Source of the DNA: Bacillota bacterium
GTDB lineage: Bacteria > Bacillota > Clostridia > Clostridiales > Clostridiaceae
Length of the DNA stretch: 5,210 nt
Direction of reading: 5' to 3'
Assembly: GCA_023440105.1 (NCBI GenBank)
Contig: JAEXSY010000142.1
Span: forward strand, 1-5,210
Position numbers and translations under genes: made by a program. Shown here one piece after another: positions 1 through 5,210 of the stretch. Each line of letters starts with the position of its first letter. Positions within the stretch are counted from its first letter, which is position 1. Under the pieces are notes generated by a model. It was not told the DNA's origin. It was given only the letters and a program-made list of their open reading frames with translations, and did no database searches.

Positions 1-1810
1 CAGCTACAGACTCTGTTGATGATACAAACACTCTACCATCTTCTTTTATGTCTATCTTAACTCCAGTCTCAGCAATAATCTTATTGAGTGTTTTTCCGCC
101 AGCCCCTATTACATCTCTGATTTTTTCAGGATCTATCATCATCGTGAAGGTTTTTGGAGCGTACTTAGATACTTCTTCTCTTGGAGCTGATATACATTCA
201 TTTATTTTTTCTAATATATGAAGTCTTGCTTTCTTTGCCTTTTCTATAGAATTTCTTATACAATCATTAGACAAACCTTTAAGTTTAGTATCAACCTGAA
301 TAGAAGTTATGCCTTCTACAGTTCCAGCCACCTTAAAGTCCATATCTCCAAAGAAATCTTCAATTCCTTGTATATCTGTAAGAATAGCTTCCTTTGTTAA
401 ATCTTCGCTGGTTACAAGTCCCATAGCTATACCTGCAGCAGGTCTTTTTATTGGATCACCTGCATCTAGAAGAGCTAATGTACTAGCACAAACGCTGGCT
501 TGAGAAGTCGAACCATTAGAACTTAAAACTTCTGAAACAAGTCTAATTGTATAAGGGAATTCTTCTTCCGAAGGAATTAAAGGCTCTAAAGCTCTCTCTG
601 CTAATGCACCGTGGCCGATTTCTCTTCTACCAGGGCCTCTAAGAGGTCTTACTTCACCAACACTGTAGGATGGGAAGTTATAATGGTGCATGTATCTCTT
701 AAATTCTTCTTCGGCTATTCCATCTAATATCTGTACATCACCAATTGCACCTAAGGTAGCTACAGTGAGTACTTGAGTTAACCCTCTAGTAAACAAGCCT
801 GTTCCATGGGTTCTTGGAAGTAAAGAAACTTCACAACCAAGTGGTCTTATTTCATCAAAGCTTCTTCCGTCAGGTCTTCTATTTTCCTCAAGGATCATAT
901 TTCTTACTACTTGCTTTTGCATGTTATAGATAACATCATTAATATCTGCCATATTATCAGGATACTTTTCTTCGAATTCGGCTTTAACCTTTTCCTTAAC
1001 TTCTGATATAGCTGAATTCCTTTCATCCTTGTCTGTAATATACATAGCGTCCTTAACCATATTAAAAGAAAAGTCTTTAACCTCTTTTTCTAGGTTTTCA
1101 TCTATATGATGGAATTCCGGGAAGATTTTTTCCTTTCCAAACATTTTCATGCATTCTTCCTGGAAGGCAACTATCTTCTTACATTCTTCAAATCCGAACA
1201 TTATAGCATCATACATAATGTCTTCAGAAATTTCATTGGCACCAGCTTCGATCATCATAACCTTTTCTTTTGTAGCTACAACAGTTAAGGCTAAGGAGCT
1301 CTGCTCTCTTTCCTTGGTATTAGGATTTACGATGAATTCACCATTTATGTAGCCGATAGAAACAGCTCCTACAGGGTCAGTAAATGGAATGCTGGAAATT
1401 GATAATGCTGTTGATGCCGCATTGATTGCTAGAATTTCTGGAAGATTATCATTTTCTACAGAAACTACAGTACATACAACTTGAACATCATTTCTATAGC
1501 CTTTTGGGAATAAAGGTCTTATAGGTCTATCAATAGCTCTTCCGTGAAGGATAGCTTTTTCTGATGGACGTCCTTCTCTTTTAATAAAACCTCCAGGTAT
1601 TTTACCCACAGCATATAGTTTTTCCTCATATTCAACGCTTAAAGGAAAGAAATCAATCCCTTCCCTAGGGCTTTCTGAGGCGTTTACATTTGTGATTATA
1701 ACGGTATCACCATAACTCATCATAATAGCAGCATTAGAGAGCATGCCAATTTTTCCATATTCAACCTTTAACTTTCTACCTGCTATAATCATCTCATGTG
1801 TATGGTACAT
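1..1810 (-). CDS. pnp: Polynucleotide phosphorylase (PNPase), 3' end beyond window
   Basis: PNPase is a trimeric 3'-to-5' exoribonuclease that uses phosphate to release nucleoside diphosphates and takes part in mRNA decay and quality control. I translated the whole stretch: 603 uninterrupted codons, with no frameshift. The first RNase PH-like core carries GGFIKREGRPSE (73-84, the RNA-contacting loop, with K77-R78 where E. coli has two Arg) and RPIRPLFPKGY (95-105). A helical linker follows, then the second core with the phosphate-binding SNGSTS (431-436) and GDMDFKVAG from 488. Metal/catalytic D485, D491 and K493 correspond to E. coli D486, D492 and K494. A KH domain shows the GAGGK loop at 569-573. 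The family is usually about 700 residues, so the C-terminal S1 domain lies past the left edge. The ATG at 1810 is chosen because it follows a strong AAGGAGGT and gives the usual family N-terminus. The gene has its own promoter and a long leader. Confidence 0.98.
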   Translation of the reverse strand, partial: MYHTHEMIIAGRKLKVEYGKIGMLSNAAIMMSYGDTVIITNVNASESPREGIDFFPLSVEYEEKLYAVGKIPGGFIKREGRPSEKAILHGRAIDRPIRPLFPKGYRNDVQVVCTVVSVENDNLPEILAINAASTALSISSIPFTDPVGAVSIGYINGEFIVNPNTKEREQSSLALTVVATKEKVMMIEAGANEISEDIMYDAIMFGFEECKKIVAFQEECMKMFGKEKIFPEFHHIDENLEKEVKDFSFNMVKDAMYITDKDERNSAISEVKEKVKAEFEEKYPDNMADINDVIYNMQKQVVRNMILEENRRPDGRSFDEIRPLGCEVSLLPRTHGTGLFTRGLTQVLTVATLGAIGDVQILDGIAEEEFKRYMHHYNFPSYSVGEVRPLRGPGRREIGHGALAERALEPLIPSEEEFPYTIRLVSEVLSSNGSTSQASVCASTLALLDAGDPIKRPAAGIAMGLVTSEDLTKEAILTDIQGIEDFFGDMDFKVAGTVEGITSIQVDTKLKGLSNDCIRNSIEKAKKARLHILEKINECISAPREEVSKYAPKTFTMMIDPEKIRDVIGAGGKTLNKIIAETGVKIDIKEDGRVFVSSTESVA

Positions 1811-1815
1811 AATAT

Positions 1816-1823
1816 ACCTCCTT
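1816..1823 (-). promoter_or_regulatory. pnp ribosome binding site
   Basis: AAGGAGGT lies 5 bases before the ATG at 1810. It is an almost full match to the anti-Shine-Dalgarno of 16S rRNA. It decides the start over an in-frame ATG 38 codons upstream (1924), which has no comparable site. Seven of the bases around it (GAAAGGA) are complementary to a segment early in the pnp leader; see findings. Confidence 0.9.
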
Positions 1824-1873
1824 TCAATTGTTAATATTATTTGTATTAATTTTAAAAATATAAGTATTCTAAA

Positions 1874-1902
1874 ATGATAGAGCGGCAATACCGCTCTATC
1901 AT
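1874..1902 (-). promoter_or_regulatory. Perfect 12-bp hairpin in pnp leader
   Basis: The minus-strand RNA pairs ATGATAGAGCGG (1902-1891) with CCGCTCTATCAT (1885-1874) around a 5-base loop, without mismatches. It ends 63 bases before the pnp start codon. Only a short run TTTTAG follows, so it would be a weak intrinsic terminator; an RNase III cleavage site or mRNA-stability hairpin is as likely. The 5' arm can alternatively pair with the six bases just upstream (CTCTAT with ATAGAG, 1908-1894), a weaker fold that excludes the main one. That it forms is likely; its role is inferred. Confidence 0.75.
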
Positions 1903-2050
1903 ATAGAGACAAAATTCCTTTCATAGCCTAAACCAATTTAAGTAATCCTATAAGTAAAACAATTATTACATTCTAAAACATTTATTGTATTCCCTATAAT
2001 CTTATAATTAAATACAGAAAGGAAATTTAAACCTCTCCATTAACGTATTA

Positions 2051-2079
2051 ATTCTTTCATAAATTGATTGTTTTGTCAA
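2051..2079 (-). promoter_or_regulatory. pnp promoter (sigma-A type)
   Basis: A perfect -35 TTGACA (2079-2074) is followed by a 17-base spacer and AAGAAT (2056-2051, 4 of 6 matches to TATAAT). A TG one base before the -10 makes it an extended -10 promoter. Transcription should start near 2044, giving a leader of about 230 bases ahead of pnp. It lies after the rpsO hairpin, so pnp can be expressed independently of rpsO, with read-through as a second source. Confidence 0.75.
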
Positions 2080-2092
2080 GCTTAGAAAGCCT

Positions 2093-2114
2093 AAGGACAA
2101 AGGATTTTGTCCTT
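2093..2114 (-). repeat. 9-bp dyad upstream of pnp promoter
   Basis: AAGGACAAA (2114-2106) and TTTGTCCTT (2101-2093) are inverted repeats around a 4-base loop, 13 bases upstream of the pnp -35. As RNA from rpsO read-through it would make a hairpin without a U-tract, so it is a poor terminator. As DNA it could be an operator or an upstream binding site. No function is shown by the sequence alone. Confidence 0.55.
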
Positions 2115-2190
2115 CTATTCTACCTTGGGATAATGTATACATAAAGCTACAGTTTTAGTTTATTATCATTATTAAAGATACATATGCAAC

Positions 2191-2223
2191 AAGAGAGTAT
2201 ATGGATAACCCATATACTCTCTT
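2191..2223 (-). terminator. Hairpin after rpsO, probable terminator/attenuator
   Basis: A perfect 14-bp stem, AAGAGAGTATATGG (2223-2210) with its complement (2204-2191), closes a 5-base loop. It begins 11 bases after the rpsO stop. The tail after the stem is only moderately U-rich (the stem ends in CTCTCTT, then GTTGC), so termination may be incomplete and let some transcripts continue to pnp. E. coli also has an attenuator at this rpsO-pnp position. It could also protect the rpsO mRNA 3' end. Confidence 0.65.
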
Positions 2224-2234
2224 ATATAAGATTG

Positions 2235-2498
2235 TTATCTTCTTAGTCCTAGCTTCTCGATTATTGTACGATATCTTTCAATATCTTTTGATTCTAGGTA
2301 ATTTAATAAACCTCTTCTTTGACCAACCATCATTAATAGACCTCTTCTTGAGTGATGGTCTTTTTTGTGTGTCTTAAGATGATCAGTTAAACTGTTTATT
2401 CTCTCAGTTAAAAGAGCGATTTGTACTTCTGGTGATCCGGTATCACCCTCATGACGAGCATATTTAGTCATTATTTCTTGTTTTCTTGCCTTTTCCAT
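2235..2498 (-). CDS. rpsO: 30S ribosomal protein S15
   Basis: S15 is a primary binder of the central domain of 16S rRNA at a three-way junction and nucleates platform assembly of the small subunit. The protein is 87 residues; the family is typically 88-89. The family core is intact: TGSPEVQIALLTERI from 20, then LTDHLKTHKKDHHSRRGLL (37-55), which includes the conserved His, Asp and Ser (H40, D47, S50) that contact rRNA, and a basic C-terminus ending LGLRR. The ATG follows GGAGGT at 7-base spacing. It has its own promoter and a structured leader, and is followed by a hairpin. Known S15 proteins in several phyla repress their own mRNA through leader structures, so the same is likely here. No oddities in the protein. 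Confidence 0.99.
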   Translation of the reverse strand: MEKARKQEIMTKYARHEGDTGSPEVQIALLTERINSLTDHLKTHKKDHHSRRGLLMMVGQRRGLLNYLESKDIERYRTIIEKLGLRR

Positions 2499-2504
2499 TG
2501 GTAC

Positions 2505-2510
2505 ACCTCC
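2505..2510 (-). promoter_or_regulatory. rpsO ribosome binding site
   Basis: GGAGGT lies 6 bases before the rpsO ATG, after an unpaired AT-rich stretch. It begins 10 bases downstream of a GGGG run (2523-2520) that takes part in the proposed leader pseudoknot, so a folded leader would place structure right at the ribosome landing site. Confidence 0.88.
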
Positions 2511-2519
2511 AAAATTTAT

Positions 2520-2578
2520 CCCCGAGTTCCAAGTAAAAAGATAGGCATTCTAAGAACTTAGAACAGGGTTCTACTTGG
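2520..2578 (-). promoter_or_regulatory. Structured rpsO leader, candidate S15 autoregulatory element
   Basis: Complementarity in the minus-strand RNA gives CCAAGTA (2578-2572) with TACTTGG (2535-2529). A second helix pairs GTTC (2564-2561) with GAAC (2529-2526) and CCC (2568-2566) with GGG (2523-2521), interrupted by a 1x2 internal loop. The order of strands (helix 1 left, helix 2 left, helix 1 right, helix 2 right) is that of an H-type pseudoknot. A local hairpin TTCTAAG/CTTAGAA (2563-2548) and a 5-bp hairpin at 2572-2560 compete with it. If transcription starts at about 2575, the outer CC of helix 1 is absent from promoter-derived RNA, leaving about 5 bp. S15 represses its own mRNA through a pseudoknot in E. 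coli; transfer to this leader is inference. Confidence 0.55.
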
Positions 2579-2580
2579 CT

Positions 2581-2609
2581 ATTATAACAGATATAATAAT
2601 AAAAGTAAA
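2581..2609 (-). promoter_or_regulatory. rpsO promoter (sigma-A type, extended -10)
   Basis: A consensus -10 TATAAT (2586-2581) is preceded by TGT (extended -10) and, at 17-base spacing, by a -35 TTTACT (2609-2604, 4 of 6 matches). Transcription should start near 2575. The promoter lies only about 41 bases after the ribF stop, with no terminator in between, so rpsO should receive both its own transcripts and ribF read-through. Confidence 0.8.
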
Positions 2610-2650
2610 ATATTTTTTGTTATATAACCGCAACATCAATTAAATAAATA

Positions 2651-3583
2651 TTACAAAAAATAATCAGGTATAGGCTCATTTTCTGCAAATTCTCTATCTA
2701 TATCTAATCTAGCAGTAAGGTCGTTTAAAGAATTAAACTTTATTTCGTTACGGATCTTTTTTATAAAGTATACGGCGATTTCTCGTCCGTATATTTCTTG
2801 ATTAAAATCCAATATATGTGTTTCAATGGAGAACCCCTTATTTTCTATGGTTGGATTAAAACCTATACTGCTTATACCCTTATAAAAGCTGTTATTTATT
2901 TCTACTATTGTATAATATATTCCTAAAGCAGGAATTACATAATCTTTATTGATACTTAGGTTAGCAGTAGGATAACCTAATTCCCTACCAAGCTTTCTCC
3001 CATGAATAACAATATTCCTTAAGCAATAAGGTCTTCCCAATAAAATATTGGCCTTTTCTAAATTCCCTGTTATAAGCTCAGAGCGAATAAGAGAACTGCT
3101 CACAATTTCATCGTGGAATTTCATGGTTTTTACTACTTCAAGCTTAAAATTATATTTTAACTGCAGTTCTTTTAAAAATTTTACATCTCCAGTATTTTTA
3201 TAGCCAAACTTATAATTAAAGCCAACTACAAAGCCTTTAGCATTATATAACTTGATGAGCATTTTTATAAAATCCTCTGCAGAGTTTTTCATATATTCCT
3301 CAGAAAAAGTAACAAAACAAGCTATATCAATACCTGCTTTTTCAATTAATGTAAGCTTATAATTATTATCTGTAAGAAGCTTAGGAGGTACAGCACCCTT
3401 TACAACAGTTTTAGGATGATTTTTAAAGGTATAAACCATACTTAGTCCATTATTTGCTTCTGCTAACTCCTTTGCTTTGTTAATAAGCTGCATATGTCCA
3501 GTGTGTAGCCCATCGAAACTTCCTAAAGCTATATAAGTTTCTTTTTCTATTGGTTTATTATAATTTTCATCTATTATCAACAT
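2651..3583 (-). CDS. ribF: Bifunctional riboflavin kinase / FAD synthetase
   Basis: RibF phosphorylates riboflavin to FMN and adenylylates FMN to FAD in the cytosol. From the ATG at 3583 the product is 310 residues, the usual family length. The N-terminal nucleotidyltransferase half shows GSFDGLHTGH (21-30, the HxGH-type nucleotide site), VGFNYKFG (120-127) and SSSLIR (162-167). The C-terminal flavokinase half shows HGRKLGRELGYPTANL (194-209), SIGFNPT ending at 245, and ETHILDF (254-260), whose Glu is the expected catalytic base. A GTG at 3586 directly precedes the ATG in frame, but GAGGT is 6 bases from the ATG and only 3 from the GTG, so the ATG is preferred. It is separated from truB by a terminator and has its own promoter. 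No FMN riboswitch is visible upstream. Confidence 0.97.
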   Translation of the reverse strand: MLIIDENYNKPIEKETYIALGSFDGLHTGHMQLINKAKELAEANNGLSMVYTFKNHPKTVVKGAVPPKLLTDNNYKLTLIEKAGIDIACFVTFSEEYMKNSAEDFIKMLIKLYNAKGFVVGFNYKFGYKNTGDVKFLKELQLKYNFKLEVVKTMKFHDEIVSSSLIRSELITGNLEKANILLGRPYCLRNIVIHGRKLGRELGYPTANLSINKDYVIPALGIYYTIVEINNSFYKGISSIGFNPTIENKGFSIETHILDFNQEIYGREIAVYFIKKIRNEIKFNSLNDLTARLDIDREFAENEPIPDYFL

Positions 3584-3589
3584 CACTTT

Positions 3590-3594
3590 ACCTC
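3590..3594 (-). promoter_or_regulatory. ribF ribosome binding site
   Basis: GAGGT lies 6 bases before the ATG at 3583 and 3 bases before the alternative GTG at 3586. The spacing favours the ATG. The flanks are AT-rich with no obvious occluding hairpin. Confidence 0.75.
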
Positions 3595-3621
3595 AATTTA
3601 AACCTTTATTCTTTTATTCTA

Positions 3622-3636
3622 ATTATAGCTAGCTAT
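3622..3636 (-). promoter_or_regulatory. Possible second ribF -10 overlapping a palindrome
   Basis: A perfect TATAAT (3627-3622) lies 38 bases before the ribF ATG, but no good -35 is found at 16-18 bases and there is no TG extension. It overlaps a 12-base perfect palindrome ATAGCTAGCTAT (3636-3625). It could be a weak secondary promoter or a protein-binding site within the leader of the main transcript, or chance in AT-rich DNA. Confidence 0.3.
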
Positions 3637-3695
3637 TAGCCTTGAAGAACTACATATAAAAGTGCAAACAAGTTAATAACTATATTCATCTGTAT

Positions 3696-3724
3696 ATTAT
3701 TACATATTCATTTTTTTATGTCAA
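3696..3724 (-). promoter_or_regulatory. ribF promoter (sigma-A type)
   Basis: A perfect -35 TTGACA (3724-3719), a 17-base spacer ending TGT (extended -10) and AATAAT (3701-3696, 5 of 6) make a strong predicted promoter. The start should fall near 3689, giving a leader of about 105 bases to ribF. It lies about 70 bases beyond the terminator after truB, so ribF begins a separate transcription unit that can run on into rpsO. Confidence 0.78.
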
Positions 3725-3792
3725 TTAATAACAGATTACTATATGCTTTATCTACTTATAAGCTATTATGACTTCATTCTATTTAATTTCTG

Positions 3793-3851
3793 TACCTATA
3801 AAAAGCAAAGGATATCATCAAGCAGCTATATCCTTTGCTTTTTCATAGGTA
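3793..3851 (-). terminator. Intrinsic terminator of the nrnA-truB unit
   Basis: The minus-strand RNA forms an inner 16-bp stem (3843-3828 with 3815-3800): GCAAAGGATAT and its complement, extended by an A5/U5 tract, around a 12-base loop. An outer 7-bp extension (TACCTAT, 3851-3845, with 3799-3793) follows after a single-base bulge. The U-tract directly after the GC-containing stem is the classic rho-independent form. It begins 18 bases after the truB stop. The symmetric A/T tracts could also work in the other direction, but no plus-strand gene needs it. Confidence 0.9.
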
Positions 3852-3869
3852 TAGTATAGGGTCAGATAC

Positions 3870-4760
3870 TTACCTTGCGATAAATACTTTATCAGCTTTA
3901 AAGGAGTTGTTTACAAACCTTCCTATACCGATGAAGTTATTTCTTGCGTCATACACTCTATATAAATAATAATTATTATCCAATTTATCAACTAAGTTTC
4001 TGTCCTGTATGGAAACTCCATTAATAAATAATTTAAGGAAATAAGAATCTAATTGAATTTTCTTATATTTAATCAATAAACTTTCTAAAGGAAGTATGTG
4101 TTCACTTATATTTGAGGTATTTAGAGTATCTAGATCAACAGAATGTGATAAATCAAATACTCCATTCTTCTCCCGTGTCAATGCTTTCATATATGCTCCA
4201 CAACCTAAAGCATCACCAATATCCTTGCAAAGACTCCTTATATATGTTCCCTTAGAACATGTAACTCTAAGCTCGATCTCTGAAGCTGTATTATCATAGG
4301 ACAACAAATCTATAGCATGTATTGTTACCTCTCGAGCTTCTCTTTCGATCTCGATTCCTTTTCTAGCTAAATCATACAGACGCTGTCCATTTACTTTAAT
4401 TGCCGAATACATAGGTGGATATTGATTGATTGTTCCTTTAAACCCATTAAGAATAGGTAGTATATCCATTATTGTAACTGAAGAGGAATCTCTTTGGAAT
4501 AAAATAGTTCCTTCTCTATCATAGGTATCTGTAGTGATGCCTAGCTTTAAAACAGTTCTATATACCTTTGTATCATTCATGAAGTAATCGATAGCCTTCG
4601 TTGCTGGTCCTAAACAAATGGGCAGCACACCAGTAGCTAACGGGTCTAAGGTTCCTGCATGACCTATTTTAATTTTTCCTACAAGTGGCTTTAGCTTTCT
4701 TATGACATCAAAGGAAGATATTCCTTCAGGCTTATTTATACTAATAACTCCATTTAACAT
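3870..4760 (-). CDS. truB: tRNA pseudouridine(55) synthase TruB
   Basis: TruB converts U55 in the T-loop of nearly all elongator tRNAs to pseudouridine and acts as a tRNA folding chaperone. The product is 296 residues, normal for bacterial TruB. KPEGISSFDV (10-19) is followed by GHAGTLDPLATGVLP (33-47) with catalytic Asp39. Next come Y67, the conserved Tyr that stacks on the target base, in VYRTVLKLGITTDTYD; QYPPMYSAIKVNGQRLYDLA (113-132); and CSKGTYIRSLCKDIG (168-182). The remaining C-terminus is the variable PUA-like region. The ATG overlaps the end of nrnA by 7 bases (ATGTTAA), and GAGGA (4774-4770) precedes it at 9 bases, so translation is probably coupled to nrnA. A strong terminator follows. 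Confidence 0.98.
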   Translation of the reverse strand: MLNGVISINKPEGISSFDVIRKLKPLVGKIKIGHAGTLDPLATGVLPICLGPATKAIDYFMNDTKVYRTVLKLGITTDTYDREGTILFQRDSSSVTIMDILPILNGFKGTINQYPPMYSAIKVNGQRLYDLARKGIEIEREAREVTIHAIDLLSYDNTASEIELRVTCSKGTYIRSLCKDIGDALGCGAYMKALTREKNGVFDLSHSVDLDTLNTSNISEHILPLESLLIKYKKIQLDSYFLKLFINGVSIQDRNLVDKLDNNYYLYRVYDARNNFIGIGRFVNNSFKADKVFIAR

Positions 4761-5210
4761 AAATCATTTTCCTCTATTACATTCAATACCATTTCAACTG
4801 CTTTATTTATAGTCACATTAGATATAAAAGCACCTGAAGCCTTTATATGACCACCACCTGAAAAGTATTCTGCTATCTTTCTTACATCAATTTTATCCTT
4901 TGACCTAAAGCTGATTTTAACACCATCCTTTTGTTCCTTAAATAATATTGAAGCCTCGACACCTTTAATAGTAAGACCGGATGATACAATTTCTGAACTA
5001 TCTTCTAACTGATAATCTAATTGCTTAAGCATTTTATCAGTAATTGAAAATAAACAGATTTTGGAATCTCTAACAAGCTTCATATCTGAGTATACTAGTC
5101 CTAAAAGGCGTAGATATTTCTCGTCCTTATTTTCATATATCAGTCTATGTATCGAAGAAAAATCGAAGGGGTGCTTAAGTAGCTCCGATAATATTGAATG
5201 TGTATTACTT
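4754..5210 (-). CDS. nrnA: NrnA-type DHH/DHHA1 nanoRNase / pAp phosphatase, C-terminal half
   Basis: The frame is open from the right edge (first full codon at 5209) to the stop at 4754, giving 151 residues with no start in the normal place; the 5' part lies outside the window. NrnA hydrolyses RNA oligomers of 2-5 nucleotides left by other exonucleases and dephosphorylates 3'-phosphoadenosine 5'-phosphate (pAp). The visible part begins SNTHSILSELLKHPFD, typical of the linker after the DHH catalytic domain, and contains the DHHA1 domain with the substrate-binding GGGHIKASG at visible residues 118-126. The family is about 310-330 residues, so roughly half is missing, including the metal-binding DHH motif. 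An internal ATG at 5083 is not the start, because conserved coding continues upstream of it. The rbfA-nrnA-truB order is the standard Firmicute arrangement, which supports the call over other DHH proteins. Confidence 0.9.
   Translation of the reverse strand, partial: SNTHSILSELLKHPFDFSSIHRLIYENKDEKYLRLLGLVYSDMKLVRDSKICLFSITDKMLKQLDYQLEDSSEIVSSGLTIKGVEASILFKEQKDGVKISFRSKDKIDVRKIAEYFSGGGHIKASGAFISNVTINKAVEMVLNVIEENDLC
4770..4774 (-). promoter_or_regulatory. truB ribosome binding site inside nrnA
   Basis: GAGGA within the last nrnA codons lies 9 bases before the truB ATG. The match and spacing are moderate, which fits re-initiation by ribosomes finishing nrnA at the overlapping stop. Confidence 0.6.

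Larger units (their letters stand above)
1811..2234 (-). other. rpsO-pnp intergenic region with pnp leader
   Basis: This 424-base AT-rich stretch has no convincing gene. In transcription order it holds the hairpin just after rpsO (2223-2191), about 75 AT-rich bases without clear structure apart from a 10-base palindrome ATGTATACAT (2142-2133), a 9-bp dyad (2114-2093), the pnp promoter (2079-2051), and then a leader of roughly 230 bases to the pnp start. The leader contains one strong hairpin (1902-1874) near its 3' end. PNPase genes in E. coli have a structured leader used for RNase III and PNPase autoregulation. Similar control here is plausible but is inference. Confidence 0.7.

Noticed and set aside
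218..503. Plus-strand reading frames of 60-64 codons (218-400 and 309-503)
   Set aside because: They lie antisense to the strongly conserved pnp coding sequence, resemble no family I recognise, and have no supporting context.
1106..1352. Plus-strand reading frames of 60-67 codons (1106-1288 and 1149-1352)
   Set aside because: They are antisense shadows of the pnp helical-linker and first-core region, with no independent support.
1808..1924. In-frame ATG at 1924 that would lengthen PNPase by 38 residues
   Set aside because: It has no ribosome binding site, the added residues are unlike any PNPase N-terminus and run through the leader hairpin, and the 1810 start has an almost perfect AAGGAGGT.
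2008..2040. A 10-codon reading frame (ATG at 2040) beginning a few bases after the predicted pnp transcription start
   Set aside because: There is no Shine-Dalgarno, it is very short, and its composition is what random AT-rich sequence gives. It would matter only if the start site and translation were shown.
3584..3586. GTG as the ribF start, one codon before the ATG
   Set aside because: GAGGT is only 3 bases from the GTG but 6 from the ATG, and ATG is the better initiator. The difference is a single residue.
3587..3792. FMN riboswitch upstream of ribF
   Set aside because: The predicted leader is only about 105 bases, is very AT-rich and shows none of the conserved GC-rich RFN helices.
4096..4299. 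Plus-strand reading frame of 67 codons
   Set aside because: It is the antisense shadow of conserved truB sequence.
4754..5083. A separate 109-residue protein starting at ATG 5083
   Set aside because: The same frame stays open to the right edge and encodes NrnA-like sequence upstream of this Met, so it is an internal codon of nrnA.
1..5210. A novel system, mobile element, CRISPR array or defence island
   Set aside because: All coding sequence is accounted for by five conserved housekeeping genes in their usual order. There are no repeat arrays, transposase remnants or foreign-looking segments.

Overview
The window is AT-rich chromosomal DNA from a low-GC Firmicute, most likely a Clostridium or close relative. 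Three things suggest this: the protein sequences, strong AAGGAGG-type ribosome binding sites with extended -10 promoters, and the gene order. Every real gene lies on the minus strand. Read in the direction of transcription they are nrnA (3' half only), truB, ribF, rpsO and pnp (lacking its 3' end). This is the well-known Firmicute translation and RNA-turnover cluster, which usually follows infB-rbfA.

Region by region, from high to low coordinates: 5210-4754 is the C-terminal half of the NrnA nanoRNase/pAp phosphatase. It overlaps the start of truB (4760-3870, tRNA pseudouridine-55 synthase) by 7 bases, so the two are translationally linked. A long, near-perfect hairpin with an A-tract/U-tract (3851-3793) ends this unit. 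A consensus-like promoter (3724-3696) then starts ribF (3583-2651, FAD synthetase/riboflavin kinase). About 40 bases after ribF there is a second strong promoter (2609-2581), followed by a structured leader and rpsO (2498-2235, ribosomal protein S15). A 14-bp hairpin follows rpsO. The 424-base gap before pnp holds a small dyad, a third TTGACA promoter (2079-2051) and a leader of about 230 bases with a perfect 12-bp hairpin. pnp (1810 to window edge) encodes polynucleotide phosphorylase; 603 codons are present, ending in the KH domain, with the S1 domain outside the window.

The genes share themes of ribosome and tRNA maturation (S15, TruB) and RNA decay (PNPase degrades RNA to short oligomers, NrnA finishes them), with a flavin-cofactor gene embedded. 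The proteins are all orthodox family members. I found no mobile element, CRISPR array, defence system or novel protein system. The material worth a second look is non-coding: the rpsO leader, which can be folded as an H-type pseudoknot and is a candidate S15 autoregulatory site, and the long pnp leader with its hairpin and a possible anti-Shine-Dalgarno segment. The structural proposals are hand-drawn from complementarity, without energy calculation or comparative data.
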